From: Bacillus andreraoultii
GTDB taxonomy: Bacteria; Bacillota; Bacilli; Bacillales; Caldibacillaceae
Length of the DNA stretch: 64,000 nucleotides
Assembly (NCBI RefSeq): GCF_001244735.1
Contig: NZ_LN868937.1
Coordinates: 1,236,894-1,300,893 of the forward strand
Reading direction: 5' to 3'
Each line of letters starts with the position of its first letter. Position 1 is the stretch's first letter. Shown one piece after another: positions 18,571 through 28,267 of this stretch. The position numbers and the translations under genes are program-made. Below the pieces are notes generated by a model, which worked only from the letters and a program-made list of their open reading frames with translations, was not told where the DNA came from and ran no database searches.

Positions 18571-19437
18571 ATGCCACATTTTTTTACGAATAAAAAACTT
18601 ATTATTTTACTAGGAGGAATTATTATCCTCGTGGCATTGATTGGTTTCTCTTTACGAGATCGTAATCTTTCTTGGCCGGAACAATTTGTTAAAGATACAG
18701 CAGGTTTTGCACAAATTATTTTTGCAAAGCCTGCTCATCTTGCCTCAGATTTTGTCGAAAATGTTCGGGATTTGCAACAAACTTATAAAGAAAATAAAGT
18801 ACTAAAAGAAAGATTAGATGAATATGCCCAAATTAAAGTAAAAGCAGACCGTCTTGAAAAAGAAAACGAAGAATTAAAAGCAATTATTAAAAAGGATAAG
18901 GATTTAGCCACATTTAAGTCCTATCATGCATCCGTAATTGCTAGAAATCCAGACCGTTGGGATGAATCGTTAATTATTGATAAGGGCGAGGTCCAAGGAA
19001 TTCAGAAAAATATGGCAGTTATTACTGCTGAAGGAATGATTGGGAAAGTTAAAAGTGTAGGAAAAATCACTTCAACTGTCCAATTATTATCAACGGTAGA
19101 CCGAACAAATCGAATTCACGTCGCTATTCAATTACCAGGTGATCATGATGTTTACGGACTTATTGAAGGTTTTGACGTAAAGACGCAACGATTAATCGTA
19201 CAACAAATTCCATCTGAGGAAAAAATTAAAAAAGGGATGGAAGTAACGACTTCGGGATTAGCAAACGTCTTTCCAAAAGGTTTGTATATCGGTAAAATTG
19301 AAAAGGTAGAGCCGGACCAATATGGCTTAACCCAAACAGCTTACATTAAACCAGCTGCAAACTTCTATAATATTGAAAATGTCATTGTTGTTGAAGGGGA
19401 AATGGCAGCAATGGGTGAAAAGGTGGAAGAGAAATGA
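18571..19437 (+). CDS. mreC: Rod-shape protein MreC
   Basis: 288-residue bitopic protein: cytoplasmic MPHFFTNKK, a membrane segment (about 10-28), a long coiled coil (residues 65-110: LKERLDEYAQIKVKADRLEKEN), and a two-lobed beta-barrel extracellular domain with DRTNRIHV and GLANVFPKGLYIG motifs. It activates elongation-specific peptidoglycan synthases together with MreB and MreD. It overlaps mreD by 4 bp (ATGA). Confidence 0.95.
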   Translation: MPHFFTNKKLIILLGGIIILVALIGFSLRDRNLSWPEQFVKDTAGFAQIIFAKPAHLASDFVENVRDLQQTYKENKVLKERLDEYAQIKVKADRLEKENEELKAIIKKDKDLATFKSYHASVIARNPDRWDESLIIDKGEVQGIQKNMAVITAEGMIGKVKSVGKITSTVQLLSTVDRTNRIHVAIQLPGDHDVYGLIEGFDVKTQRLIVQQIPSEEKIKKGMEVTTSGLANVFPKGLYIGKIEKVEPDQYGLTQTAYIKPAANFYNIENVIVVEGEMAAMGEKVEEK

Positions 19438-19970
19438 AAAAACAGTGGTGGATTCCGATATTTGTCGTCACTTTTTTTTGTTTAGAAAGCCTATTTGCTA
19501 ACTTTTTTCCTTCAAAGTTATTTTCGAATTACTGGATTATTGTTCCTCGTTTTCTTTTCTTATATTTAATTTTTATGACTGTCTACTATGATTCGAAAAA
19601 AGGGATCATTTACGGAGCAATCATAGGGTTAGTGATGGATATCGTTTTTACAGGAATATTAGGTATTTATTTATTATGGTACCCAGTTGTTATATATCTT
19701 GTTTCTAAACTAATGAAATTTTGGCATTCAAATCTTTTTATTATGGCGATTGTGAGTTTATTAGCAATTATTCTTACTGAATTTGGCATCTATGGAATAT
19801 TTAGCTTATTACAGATCGCTACCATCCCTGTAAAATATTTTACGAATCATCGGTTAATCCCTACTTTAATACTAAATTTTATTTTTTATTTATTCTTCTC
19901 TTATTCCATGAAAAACTACTTTTTACAACTACGGAAACTAAAAGAAGAAGAGGGTATGTTCCAATCTTAA
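19434..19970 (+). CDS. mreD: Rod-shape membrane protein MreD
   Basis: 178-residue polytopic protein with five or six membrane segments and the DUF/MreD core (FFPSKLFSNYWIIVPRFLFLYL, GIIYGAIIGLVMDIVFTGILGIYLL). It is the third elongasome gene, starting inside the mreC stop codon. Length is normal. Confidence 0.92.
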   Translation: MKKQWWIPIFVVTFFCLESLFANFFPSKLFSNYWIIVPRFLFLYLIFMTVYYDSKKGIIYGAIIGLVMDIVFTGILGIYLLWYPVVIYLVSKLMKFWHSNLFIMAIVSLLAIILTEFGIYGIFSLLQIATIPVKYFTNHRLIPTLILNFIFYLFFSYSMKNYFLQLRKLKEEEGMFQS

Positions 19971-20119
19971 CTACCCTTTAATACATAAAATTTGACTAAA
20001 AAACTAATAAATGTTGCTCTCCTAAACATTGATTCGCTTTGAACACGCTTTTTTCTTATAAAAATAAAGGGAATCGCCTGGCTTTTGTCGAATTTTTCTT
20101 TAATGAGGTGAATTCATTC

Positions 20120-20806
20120 ATGATAAAGACACAAAATGTCACAATCAAAGGCACAAAAGACGGGCTTTTGCTGCGCCTTGATGATGCATGTTCATTTTCC
20201 GACCTATTGAAAGAAATTGAAGAGAAACTATTTCCTCATGCAAAATTAATTGATGATTCCCATGAGGTCTCTGTCCGTATTCATACAGGAAATCGGTTGC
20301 TCACTGAGGAACAGGAAAATATCATTCGAAAATTAATTAGTCCAGATAAAAATTTACTTATTGCATCTATTGAATCCAATGTTATATTAAAAGAAGAAGT
20401 ACATCAGATTAAAAGTGAGATGGGGATTACGGTAGTCTCCAAAATTATTCGCTCTGGACAAATTTTAAATATAACAGGTGATTTATTACTTATCGGTGAT
20501 GTGAATCCGGGTGCAAAAGTAATTGCGAGTGGTAATATCTTTATCATGGGGCAATTAAAAGGTATTGCACATGCAGGAGCGACTGGTAACGAAGACGCGG
20601 TCATTTGTGCTGCTGTGATGCGCCCAAGCCAGTTGCGAATTGCAGATTATTTTTGGCGTTCAGAGGATCAAGATTCGTATGGAAACCAATCGGAATGTGC
20701 TTATATTAACGAAGAAAATCAATTGATTATTGATAGAATCATTGTTTTAAGGAAGATACGACCGATTTTAAATCGTTTTGTGGAAGGAGGCTATTATCAT
20801 GGGTGA
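20120..20806 (+). CDS. minC: Septum-site determining protein MinC
   Basis: 228-residue FtsZ inhibitor. The N-terminal domain starts MIKTQNVTIKGTKDGLLLRLDD as in B. subtilis MinC. The C-terminal beta-helix has RSGQILNITGDLLLIGDVNPGAKVIASGNIFIMGQLKGIAHAG, which binds MinD. ATG 20120 is 10 bases after GAGGTG; the frame extends upstream to 20039 without family similarity. It overlaps minD by 8 bp. Confidence 0.95.
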   Translation: MIKTQNVTIKGTKDGLLLRLDDACSFSDLLKEIEEKLFPHAKLIDDSHEVSVRIHTGNRLLTEEQENIIRKLISPDKNLLIASIESNVILKEEVHQIKSEMGITVVSKIIRSGQILNITGDLLLIGDVNPGAKVIASGNIFIMGQLKGIAHAGATGNEDAVICAAVMRPSQLRIADYFWRSEDQDSYGNQSECAYINEENQLIIDRIIVLRKIRPILNRFVEGGYYHG

Positions 20807-21602
20807 GGCAATAGTAATTACATCTGGTAAAGGTGGAGTCGGAAAAACTACTTCTTCTGCTAATATTGGAACAGCTCTAGCATTACAAGGAAAAAAAGTT
20901 TGTTTAGTAGACACCGATATTGGATTACGAAATTTAGATGTTGTCATGGGGTTAGAAAATCGAATTATTTATGATTTAGTAGACGTTGCTTTAGGAAAAT
21001 GTAAACTACATCAAGCACTTGTAAAAGATAAGCGTTTTGAAGAAAATTTGTATTTACTTCCTGCAGCCCAAAGTAGTGATAAAACTGCGGTTACACCTGA
21101 ACAAATGAAAACTTTAGTAAACGACTTGAAAAATGAGTTTGATTATGTCATTATTGACTGCCCTGCAGGGATTGAGCAAGGGTTCCAAAACGCGGTCGCT
21201 GGTGCAGACCGGGCTATCGTCGTTACTACACCAGAAGTTTCTGCTGTTCGTGACGCTGACCGGATTATTGGATTGCTTGAAAAAGAACCAATTGAACCTC
21301 CACGATTAGTTATTAACAGAATTCGGACAAACATGGTAAAACGCGGGGATATGCTAGATGTTGACGAGGTAACAAATATTTTAGCTGTTGAGCTTATTGG
21401 AATCGTAGCTGATGATGAAGAAGTAATTAAAGCTTCAAACATCGGTGAACCAATTGCAATGAACCCAAATAGTAAAGCAAGCATTGCCTACCGCAATATT
21501 GCAAGACGAATACTAGGGGAATCGGTTCCTTTACAACAATTAGAAGATAATGAAAAAGGCATGTTCACTCGTTTAAAGAAATTTTTTGGTGCACGCGCAT
21601 AA
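20799..21602 (+). CDS. minD: Septum-site ATPase MinD
   Basis: 267-residue deviant Walker ATPase that positions MinC at the membrane. It has GKGGVGKTTSSANIG, switch I and II regions (VDTDIGLRNLDVVMGLENR; DYVIIDCPAGIEQGF) and a C-terminal amphipathic membrane-targeting helix (MFTRLKKFFGARA). ATG 20799 follows AAGGAGG within the end of minC. Confidence 0.96.
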   Translation: MGEAIVITSGKGGVGKTTSSANIGTALALQGKKVCLVDTDIGLRNLDVVMGLENRIIYDLVDVALGKCKLHQALVKDKRFEENLYLLPAAQSSDKTAVTPEQMKTLVNDLKNEFDYVIIDCPAGIEQGFQNAVAGADRAIVVTTPEVSAVRDADRIIGLLEKEPIEPPRLVINRIRTNMVKRGDMLDVDEVTNILAVELIGIVADDEEVIKASNIGEPIAMNPNSKASIAYRNIARRILGESVPLQQLEDNEKGMFTRLKKFFGARA

Positions 21603-21640
21603 TGATAGGATCATAGTTTCTTAACTAAATAATCTTAAGA

Positions 21641-21673
21641 AAAGGATGCTGACCCGTTTTAGCATTCTTTTTT
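21641..21673 (+). terminator. Terminator after minD
   Basis: AAGGATGCT and AGCATTCTT pair around a GACCCGTTTT loop, followed by a T-run that runs straight into intergenic repeat copy 1. Confidence 0.75.
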
Positions 21674-21846
21674 AGCTAATAGAAAAATATCCATGTTCAA
21701 ATTTCTGCTTTCCTATACGCATAGGCGCACAAGGAAGGCGCAAACAGCATTATATCAAAGTCAAAAAATTCTTTTTCTTATCAAGCAAACTCTAGTCTCT
21801 TTGGTCGCCTAAAGGCTCAAGCCGTGAGTATTCTTTATATATTTCA
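21672..21846 (+). repeat. Intergenic repeat family, copy 1 (minD-spoIVFA)
   Basis: Begins TTAGCTAATAGAAAA and continues through the shared landmarks TTTCTGCTTTCC, ATACGCATAGGCGCACAAGG, GAAGGCG, ATCAAAG, CTCTAGTCTCTTTGG and GGCTCAAGCC. There is no coding potential. Other copies start near 28268, 31591, 33906, 39357, 55943 and 62580, all in the same orientation. Confidence 0.8.
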
Positions 21847-21954
21847 ACTACCCCCTTTTCTTTCTTTGTCATACTATCATTGGACAGGTCATAAATTTAA
21901 TTAGGTGGACATCCTGTTAACATGACAGAAATGATGGAAAAGGGGTGTTGTTCT

Positions 21955-22722
21955 TTGAGGGACAGAAGAAAAGAGATACGTAAACGAATTGAGAAACGAA
22001 AAAAATATAATCGTACATACTCAACGACAACAAAGATGAAAAATCAACAAGTTTATCCAGAATACCATGAACAGCATGATTTTGCTTGGTATTCAACAAG
22101 TGATGGAATGAAAAACGAAGGACATCCATTATTTAACAAGGAAGCTTTTCTGTTCAAGATTTTAGTTTCCGCCTGTTTATTATTAGTAGTTGCCATTTCC
22201 TTTAAAAATGAAACGGAAAAATTTCAGCCCGTGCGCACAGCAGTTACTCAAGTAATGGAGAAGGAATTTCAGTTTGCAACGGTTGCTAATTGGTATGAAA
22301 AGAAATTTGGTAAACCTTTAGCACTTTTTCCTGAACAAGTACCGAAGAAGGAAGATGAACCGAGCAAATATGCGCTTCCAGCGAATGGAGTTATTTTAGA
22401 AAACTTTGAATCTGATAAACAAGGTGTTACCATTCAGACGTTAAAAGGGGCCTCCGTTGAGGCAATTCAAAGTGGTGTTGTAGAATTCGCTGGTGTCCAT
22501 GAGGTTTATGGAAATACGGTCATTGTACAACATGCAGATCAAACACAAACATGGTATGGACAACTTGGTGGGATTAAAGTGAAATCCTATGATAAAGTTA
22601 AAGCAGGGGATGAAATTGGTTTTGTATCAACGGATGGGACTGGAACAACAGGAGAATTTTATTTTGCCATTAAACAAGACGAAAAATTTATCGACCCCGT
22701 ACAGGTGATAAAATTTGAATAA
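21955..22722 (+). CDS. spoIVFA: SpoIVFA, inhibitor of the SpoIVFB protease
   Basis: 255-residue sporulation membrane protein: basic N-terminus (RDRRKEIRKRIEKRKK), one membrane segment (about 75-92), and a C-terminal LytM/M23-like domain (GVVEFAGVHEVYGNTVIVQHADQTQTWYG) that lacks the full zinc-ligand set and so is probably not enzymatic. In the mother cell it holds SpoIVFB inactive until cleaved by SpoIVB. TTG 21955 lies nine bases after AAAGGGGTG and gives the normal start; ATG 21922 lacks a good site. It overlaps spoIVFB by 8 bp. Confidence 0.9.
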   Translation: MRDRRKEIRKRIEKRKKYNRTYSTTTKMKNQQVYPEYHEQHDFAWYSTSDGMKNEGHPLFNKEAFLFKILVSACLLLVVAISFKNETEKFQPVRTAVTQVMEKEFQFATVANWYEKKFGKPLALFPEQVPKKEDEPSKYALPANGVILENFESDKQGVTIQTLKGASVEAIQSGVVEFAGVHEVYGNTVIVQHADQTQTWYGQLGGIKVKSYDKVKAGDEIGFVSTDGTGTTGEFYFAIKQDEKFIDPVQVIKFE

Positions 22723-23572
22723 GTGGTTTTATCTCCTAACCCACATTCATATTCATCCCTTATCTTGGCTCATTGTTGCAATTGCTATTATGACAGCGCA
22801 GTTTAAAGAATTACTCATCTTATTTTTTATTGTTTTAGTTCATGAGCTTGGCCATGCTGCGGCGGCTTCTTTTTTTTCATGGAGAATCAAGAATATTATT
22901 CTTTTGCCGTTCGGTGGGGTGCTCGAGACAGAAGAACATGGAAATCGTCCTATAAAAGAAGAATTTATTGTGACAATTAGTGGCCCCCTGCAACATAGTT
23001 GGATGATTATCCTTGCCTTTTTACTGAATAAATATGGAATGATTGACTCACAATTATATACAAATTTTGTCAAATATAATATAATGATTTTTCTATTTAA
23101 TTGTTTACCGATTTTACCACTCGATGGAGGAAAGCTCATCTACTTATTTTTTTCCAAATATTATCCGTTTATGAAGGCATTACAACATTCCATTCTTTTT
23201 TCTATGATTTTTCTACTCGTATATTGTTTTGTTATCGTTATTATTTTTCCTTATCATTTAAATGGCTGGGTCATTGCCTTGTTTTTATTTATCTCGTTAT
23301 ATAAAGAATGGAAACATCGACCTTATACGTGGATGCGTTTTTTAATTGAACGGTATGTGAAAGAAGATCACAATCGTAAAGTGACTGAAATTTATGTCCG
23401 TAAAGAAGAAGAAATCAGTCAAGTGGTAGAAAAATTTAGGCGAGGATATGAGCATCAAATTTTTGTTATCGAACTTGGTAAAACATCCCCACCTATTCAT
23501 GAAAGTAAAATTTTAAAATATTATTTTGAGAAAACTCCACATCAATTAAAGATTGGTGATTTGATTTATTAA
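22715..23572 (+). CDS. spoIVFB: SpoIVFB, intramembrane protease for pro-sigma-K
   Basis: 285-residue site-2-type metalloprotease. HELGH lies at residues 43-47 and the third zinc ligand Asp is at 137 (LPILPLDGG), the positions known in B. subtilis. Six membrane segments precede a C-terminal CBS-like domain (residues 200-285) that senses ATP in the family. It activates sigma-K in the mother cell. The start is TTG 22715, coupled to spoIVFA. Confidence 0.95.
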   Translation: MNKWFYLLTHIHIHPLSWLIVAIAIMTAQFKELLILFFIVLVHELGHAAAASFFSWRIKNIILLPFGGVLETEEHGNRPIKEEFIVTISGPLQHSWMIILAFLLNKYGMIDSQLYTNFVKYNIMIFLFNCLPILPLDGGKLIYLFFSKYYPFMKALQHSILFSMIFLLVYCFVIVIIFPYHLNGWVIALFLFISLYKEWKHRPYTWMRFLIERYVKEDHNRKVTEIYVRKEEEISQVVEKFRRGYEHQIFVIELGKTSPPIHESKILKYYFEKTPHQLKIGDLIY

Positions 23573-23622
23573 GATACAAATATATAAAATAAATGTATGA
23601 AAAAGTTAAGAAGGATTGGAAT

Positions 23623-25053
23623 ATGAATCAATTACTTATTAATGTACGCGAGTCGGAAAAACGAATATTGTTAATAGAAAATCACGTTTTACAAAACCTA
23701 TACATTGAACAACCGCAACAGGAATCGCTAATTGGAAATATCTATATTGGGATTGTAGAGAGAGTAGTACCAAGTATGGAAGCTGCTTTTGTTCATATAG
23801 GTAAAGGAAAGAAAGGTTATTTACATTTTTCACAAACCCCTGCTTTTATTAAAGATAAGTTTGAAGGAAATGTAGACAAGAGAAAGTCATACATCCACCA
23901 AGGTGAAAAGATTCTTGTTCAAATTGTAAAAGATGAAACAGATACAAAATATTATCGTTTAACAGGAAATATCGAATTTACGAGTGAATCTGTTATATTG
24001 ATGCCATACGGTCATTATGTTGCTGTTTCAAAAAAGTTATCAGAATCCGCACGTCAACAGTTAAGAGATTGGGCAATGGATATGAAGAATGATTCAGAAG
24101 GATTTCTATTCCGAACTCAAGCAGGACAGTTAACGAAAGAAAGATTTTTAGATGCGATAGAAGCGTTAAGGGAGGAACATAAGCAATTATTATCATCAGT
24201 GGGACAAGTGAAAGCACCAGCCCTACTGAAGGAAAATAACAGTTTTTTGAAAGAGATTATAAATCTAAAGGAAAAGTTTCACCTAGATGAAGTGATTTGT
24301 GACGATTTGCGTCTTGTTAAACAGCTGAAAGAGGTATGGACGGATATTCACATTGAATATTATCATGAAAAAACGAATATTATTTCTCGCTATTCACTTA
24401 ATAAAGAATTAGAAAAAGTACATAAAAAGGTTGTTTGGCTTGATAATGGCGCAAATATTGTGATTGAAGAGAACGAAGCATTTACAATTATTGATGTAAA
24501 CTCGGCAAAAGCACCTGGGCAAAAGCGTAAAGATGAAACCATTCGAAAGACGAACATGTTAGCAGCAAAAGAAATAGCACGACAAGTTCGACTTCGGAAT
24601 ATCGGTGGAAATATTTTTATTGATTTTATAAATATGACAAAGGACCAAGATCGAGAGTCAATCATTCGTTTATTAAAAAAAGAATTTGAACGAGATCAAG
24701 AAAGAACGATTGTTTTTGGGTTTACCAATCTCGGGATTCTTGAAATGTCACGAAAACGTACAAAACCGAGCTTACAGCAAAAAATGATGGTCCATTGTCC
24801 AACATGCCAAGGAACTGGTTTTGTTGAGTCAAGTGCTACAGCCGCCTTCCAACTAGAAAGGGAACTATGGGGTTTTAAAGATCAAGATTATATGGAAGTA
24901 ATCATTGAAGTGACTGAGGATGTTTTACAGTTTTTCACAGGAGAATATAAAGAGCATTTAATGAATTTGGAACGTACACTTGGATTTACAATTAAATTTC
25001 AAGTTTTTGACTTTCCAAAACCTCATTATCATATCAAACGTTTGATTAGCTGA
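23623..25053 (+). CDS. rng: RNase E/G family ribonuclease
   Basis: 476-residue endoribonuclease. It has an N-terminal S1 RNA-binding domain (GNIYIGIVERVVPSMEAAFVHIGKGKKGYLHF), the DNase I-like catalytic region with the metal-binding Asp residues in FTIIDVNSA and IFIDFINM, and the Zn-link CPTCQGTG. It lacks the long C-terminal scaffold of RNase E, so is RNase G-like in length. ATG 23623 follows AAGAAGG. B. subtilis lacks this family and has spoIVFB directly next to rplU, so this is a real difference in RNA decay equipment. Confidence 0.93.
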   Translation: MNQLLINVRESEKRILLIENHVLQNLYIEQPQQESLIGNIYIGIVERVVPSMEAAFVHIGKGKKGYLHFSQTPAFIKDKFEGNVDKRKSYIHQGEKILVQIVKDETDTKYYRLTGNIEFTSESVILMPYGHYVAVSKKLSESARQQLRDWAMDMKNDSEGFLFRTQAGQLTKERFLDAIEALREEHKQLLSSVGQVKAPALLKENNSFLKEIINLKEKFHLDEVICDDLRLVKQLKEVWTDIHIEYYHEKTNIISRYSLNKELEKVHKKVVWLDNGANIVIEENEAFTIIDVNSAKAPGQKRKDETIRKTNMLAAKEIARQVRLRNIGGNIFIDFINMTKDQDRESIIRLLKKEFERDQERTIVFGFTNLGILEMSRKRTKPSLQQKMMVHCPTCQGTGFVESSATAAFQLERELWGFKDQDYMEVIIEVTEDVLQFFTGEYKEHLMNLERTLGFTIKFQVFDFPKPHYHIKRLIS

Positions 25054-25077
25054 AATCTATTAAATCTTTGAAACGAA

Positions 25078-25106
25078 TTGACAGCTTTCTTATTATATGA
25101 TAGTAT
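25078..25106 (+). promoter_or_regulatory. Promoter of rplU operon
   Basis: TTGACA (25078-25083), 17-base spacer, TAGTAT (25101-25106), placed just before the L21 leader. Confidence 0.65.
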
Positions 25107-25114
25107 TCATATGT

Positions 25115-25212
25115 TATTGTTTGTAGCACCCGTGCTACAACCGCTCGTATTAGGTCTAAAGTTTTGCTGATGCAAACACCGAGTTACGGCGAGTCTGAGT
25201 CTAAAGAGGAGG
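25115..25212 (+). ncRNA. Ribosomal protein L21 leader
   Basis: The untranslated leader just before rplU shows the known L21 leader arrangement of Firmicutes: a first GCACCCGTGCTAC hairpin, a conserved GTATTAGGTCTAAAG segment and GCGAGTCTGAGTCTAAAG before the ribosome site AGGAGGTG. It is thought to bind L21 and give autogenous control. Boundaries are approximate. Confidence 0.8.
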
Positions 25213-25219
25213 TGCAGAA

Positions 25220-25528
25220 ATGTACGCGATTATTGAAACAGGTGGAAAACAACTTAAAGTTGAAGAAGGTCAAACAATTTACGTTGAAAAATTAAACGCA
25301 GCTGACGGTGAAACAGTTACTTTTGATAAAGTATTGTTCGTTGGTGGCGAAAACACAAAAGTTGGTGCTCCTTTTGTCGACGGTGCTACTGTTACTGGTA
25401 AAGTAGAAAAACACGGTCGTCAAAAGAAAATCATCGTTTTCAAATACAAAGCTAAGAAAAACTATCGTAAAAAGCAAGGTCATCGTCAACCTTATACAAA
25501 AGTTACGATTGAAAAAATTCAAGGCTAA
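25220..25528 (+). CDS. rplU: Ribosomal protein bL21
   Basis: 102-residue 50S protein beginning [18 protein letters not shown], with the C-terminal [25 protein letters not shown] signature. It binds 23S rRNA. First gene of the rplU-prp-rpmA operon. AGGAGGTG precedes the start. Confidence 0.97.
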   Translation: MYAIIETGGKQLKVEEGQTIYVEKLNAADGETVTFDKVLFVGGENTKVGAPFVDGATVTGKVEKHGRQKKIIVFKYKAKKNYRKKQGHRQPYTKVTIEKIQG

Positions 25529-25539
25529 GGCGACAAAAC

Positions 25540-25875
25540 ATGATAAAAGTCACCATCAAACAAACATCCGATCAAAAAATTGCTGCCTTCACTGTTGAGG
25601 GACATGCAAACTTTGATAAATACGGATCTGATATTGTTTGTGCTGGTGTTTCTGCGGTAACGTTTGGTTCACTTAATGCAGTGGAAGCTCTCACTCATGT
25701 TGTTCCAGAGATTGAACAAGGCGGTGAAGGAGGCTATCTTCATTGGCAAGTTCCAAATCGCCTACCGGAAGAAACGGAAGATAAAGTTCAACTACTCCTT
25801 CAAGGGATGGTTGTGTCCTTACAAACAATTGAGCAAAGTTATAGTGATTATATAAAAATTACCTTCAAAAAATAG
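25540..25875 (+). CDS. ysxB: Ribosomal-processing cysteine protease Prp
   Basis: 111-residue cysteine protease with the catalytic pair His22 (GHANFDKYG) and Cys34 (DIVCAGVSA), at the positions known from Staphylococcus Prp. It removes the N-terminal extension of L27, which here is present (LQFFA in the next gene). Being located between rplU and rpmA is the standard arrangement. Confidence 0.93.
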   Translation: MIKVTIKQTSDQKIAAFTVEGHANFDKYGSDIVCAGVSAVTFGSLNAVEALTHVVPEIEQGGEGGYLHWQVPNRLPEETEDKVQLLLQGMVVSLQTIEQSYSDYIKITFKK

Positions 25876-25887
25876 GAGGTGGAATAA

Positions 25888-26178
<291 letters not shown>

Positions 26179-26203
26179 TGGATTCCCAATACACGTATAA
26201 TAG

Positions 26204-26245
26204 GGTCAGATTTCCACATATTTGTGGGTCTGACCTTTTATTTTG
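26204..26245 (+). terminator. Terminator of the rplU operon
   Basis: GGTCAGA...CCACA pairs with TGTGG...TCTGACC, followed by TTTTATTTT. Confidence 0.85.
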
Positions 26246-26331
26246 CCATTGTTTCTTCATTCACGCAAACAATTGGTTTATGTTATACTAATACTCAGTT
26301 GTATGAACCTGTAGTGAATGAGGTGGAAAGC

Positions 26332-26853
26332 ATGAAGGAATGGAATTTGGTTGAAATCATGCGTCATGTCCGTCATGATTGGCTTAATCGATTACAATTA
26401 ATTAAAGGATATACCGCTCTCGGAAATAGCGAGAAGGTGAATGAAATTATTAATCAAATTATTCATTATGCTGAACAAGAAACAAAATTATCCAATCTTT
26501 CACTAAATAAACTTGCAACATTATTAATGACTTTTAATTGGGAGCCCCATACGTACGAACTTCATTATGAGGTGGAAGGCAATAAGAGCTTATCATCTGT
26601 TGATGATGAAAAAATAACAAAGTGGCTTTTTAAATTTTTCCAAATCATTGATAAATCTGCACAAGTAAATATGGAAAATGAACTACATATAAAAATATCT
26701 GTTGACGGTGAAGAACCGAGTTTCTTTATTGAATTTTATGGAATACTAAAGGATATAGATGAAATCGAGTCCTTTTTACATAAGCAAACAGGCTATTTTA
26801 AAACTGTAAATATGAATCTTAGTCAAGAATCACTATCCTTTATGTTGAAATAA
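26332..26853 (+). CDS. spo0B: Sporulation phosphotransferase Spo0B
   Basis: 173-residue phosphorelay protein that passes phosphate from Spo0F to Spo0A. The phosphorylated His is in RHVRHDWLNRLQLIKGY (His15), in the first helix of the four-helix bundle. The C-terminal domain resembles a degenerate histidine-kinase ATPase fold. ATG 26332 follows GAGGTGG; the frame upstream runs through the rpmA terminator and is not coding. Followed by obg as in B. subtilis. Confidence 0.9.
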   Translation: MKEWNLVEIMRHVRHDWLNRLQLIKGYTALGNSEKVNEIINQIIHYAEQETKLSNLSLNKLATLLMTFNWEPHTYELHYEVEGNKSLSSVDDEKITKWLFKFFQIIDKSAQVNMENELHIKISVDGEEPSFFIEFYGILKDIDEIESFLHKQTGYFKTVNMNLSQESLSFMLK

Positions 26854-26912
26854 TAATTTTAACTAAAAAAACGTAATTAGTTTTTTCTTTAAAAATGGAA
26901 GGAGATAAACAT

Positions 26913-28208
26913 ATGTTTGTCGATCAAGTGAAAGTGTATGTTAAAGGTGGCGATGGCGGGAACGGGATGGTTGCTTACCGTCGCGAAAAATTTGTTCCAA
27001 AAGGTGGACCAGCTGGTGGCGATGGGGGAGATGGAGCCAATGTTGTATTTGAAGTCGATGAAGGTTTACGTACATTAATGGATTTCCGTTATCAACGTCA
27101 TTTCAAAGCACCAAGAGGCGAACATGGACGTCCGAAAAGTCAGCATGGAAGAAATGCAAAAGACATGATTGTAAAAGTACCGCCTGGAACTGTCGTAAAA
27201 GATGATGATACAGGTGAAGTGATTGCCGACTTAGTCAGACACGGGGAACGAGCAGTCATTGCAAAAGGTGGCCGTGGAGGTAGAGGAAATACTCGTTTTG
27301 CAACGCCACGAAATCCTGCACCTGAAATTGCAGAAAACGGTGAACCAGGACAAGAACGGTATATTGTTATGGAATTAAAAGTCTTAGCAGATGTTGGACT
27401 CGTTGGATTTCCTAGTGTAGGGAAGTCTACATTACTTTCAATCATTTCATCTGCTCGTCCGAAAATTGCTGAATACCATTTTACAACAATTGTACCAAAC
27501 CTAGGTGTTGTGGAAACGGAAGACGGAAGAAGTTTTGTTATGGCGGATTTGCCAGGATTAATTGAAGGTGCACACCAAGGTGCAGGACTCGGGATTCAGT
27601 TTTTACGTCATATTGAACGAACGCGAGTAATTGTTCATGTTATTGATATGGGTTCAGTTGAAGGACGGGATCCATACGAAGATTTTTTAACAATTAATAA
27701 CGAACTTAAAGAATACAATTTACGTTTGACGGAACGACCGATGATTATCGCCGCCAATAAAATGGATATGCCAAATGCCGAGGAAAACCTCGCGAAGTTT
27801 AAGGAACAATTACAAGAAGATATTCCCGTTTTCCCAATATCTGCGGCAACGAACGAAGGAATTAGGGAATTACTTTTTGCCATTGCTGATACATTAGAAA
27901 AAACTCCTGAATTTCCACTCAATTATGAAAGTGAAGAAGATGACGAAACAATTAACCGTGTTGTTTATAAACATGAAAAAGCAGATGTTGATTTTGTGAT
28001 TACACGTGATCCTGATGGAGCTTTTGTTTTAAGTGGAGAAAGAATAGAAAAATTATTTAAAATGACTGATTTTACTCGTGATGAATCAGTTAGACGGTTT
28101 TCTCGCCAAATGCGGGGAATGGGAGTTGATGAAGCACTTCGGGAACGTGGCGCAAAAGATGGGGATATTGTTCGTTTATTAGAGTTTGAATTTGAATTTA
28201 TTGAATAG
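26913..28208 (+). CDS. obg: Essential GTPase Obg
   Basis: 431-residue ribosome-associated GTPase. Domains in order: glycine-rich Obg fold (1-158, [27 protein letters not shown]), G domain ([22 protein letters not shown]) and the C-terminal OCT domain (residues 350-428). It couples GTP level to ribosome assembly, stress and sporulation. ATG 26913 follows GAAGGAG. Confidence 0.97.
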   Translation: MFVDQVKVYVKGGDGGNGMVAYRREKFVPKGGPAGGDGGDGANVVFEVDEGLRTLMDFRYQRHFKAPRGEHGRPKSQHGRNAKDMIVKVPPGTVVKDDDTGEVIADLVRHGERAVIAKGGRGGRGNTRFATPRNPAPEIAENGEPGQERYIVMELKVLADVGLVGFPSVGKSTLLSIISSARPKIAEYHFTTIVPNLGVVETEDGRSFVMADLPGLIEGAHQGAGLGIQFLRHIERTRVIVHVIDMGSVEGRDPYEDFLTINNELKEYNLRLTERPMIIAANKMDMPNAEENLAKFKEQLQEDIPVFPISAATNEGIRELLFAIADTLEKTPEFPLNYESEEDDETINRVVYKHEKADVDFVITRDPDGAFVLSGERIEKLFKMTDFTRDESVRRFSRQMRGMGVDEALRERGAKDGDIVRLLEFEFEFIE

Positions 28209-28223
28209 CTTTTGTTTTACGCT

Positions 28224-28266
28224 AAGCTACCTTGATTAGAATGAAGTAATCTTGGTAGCTTTTTGT
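28224..28266 (+). terminator. Terminator after obg
   Basis: AAGCTACC...GATTA and TAATC...GGTAGCTT pair, followed by TTTTTGTTGTT. Confidence 0.8.
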
Positions 28267-28267
28267 T

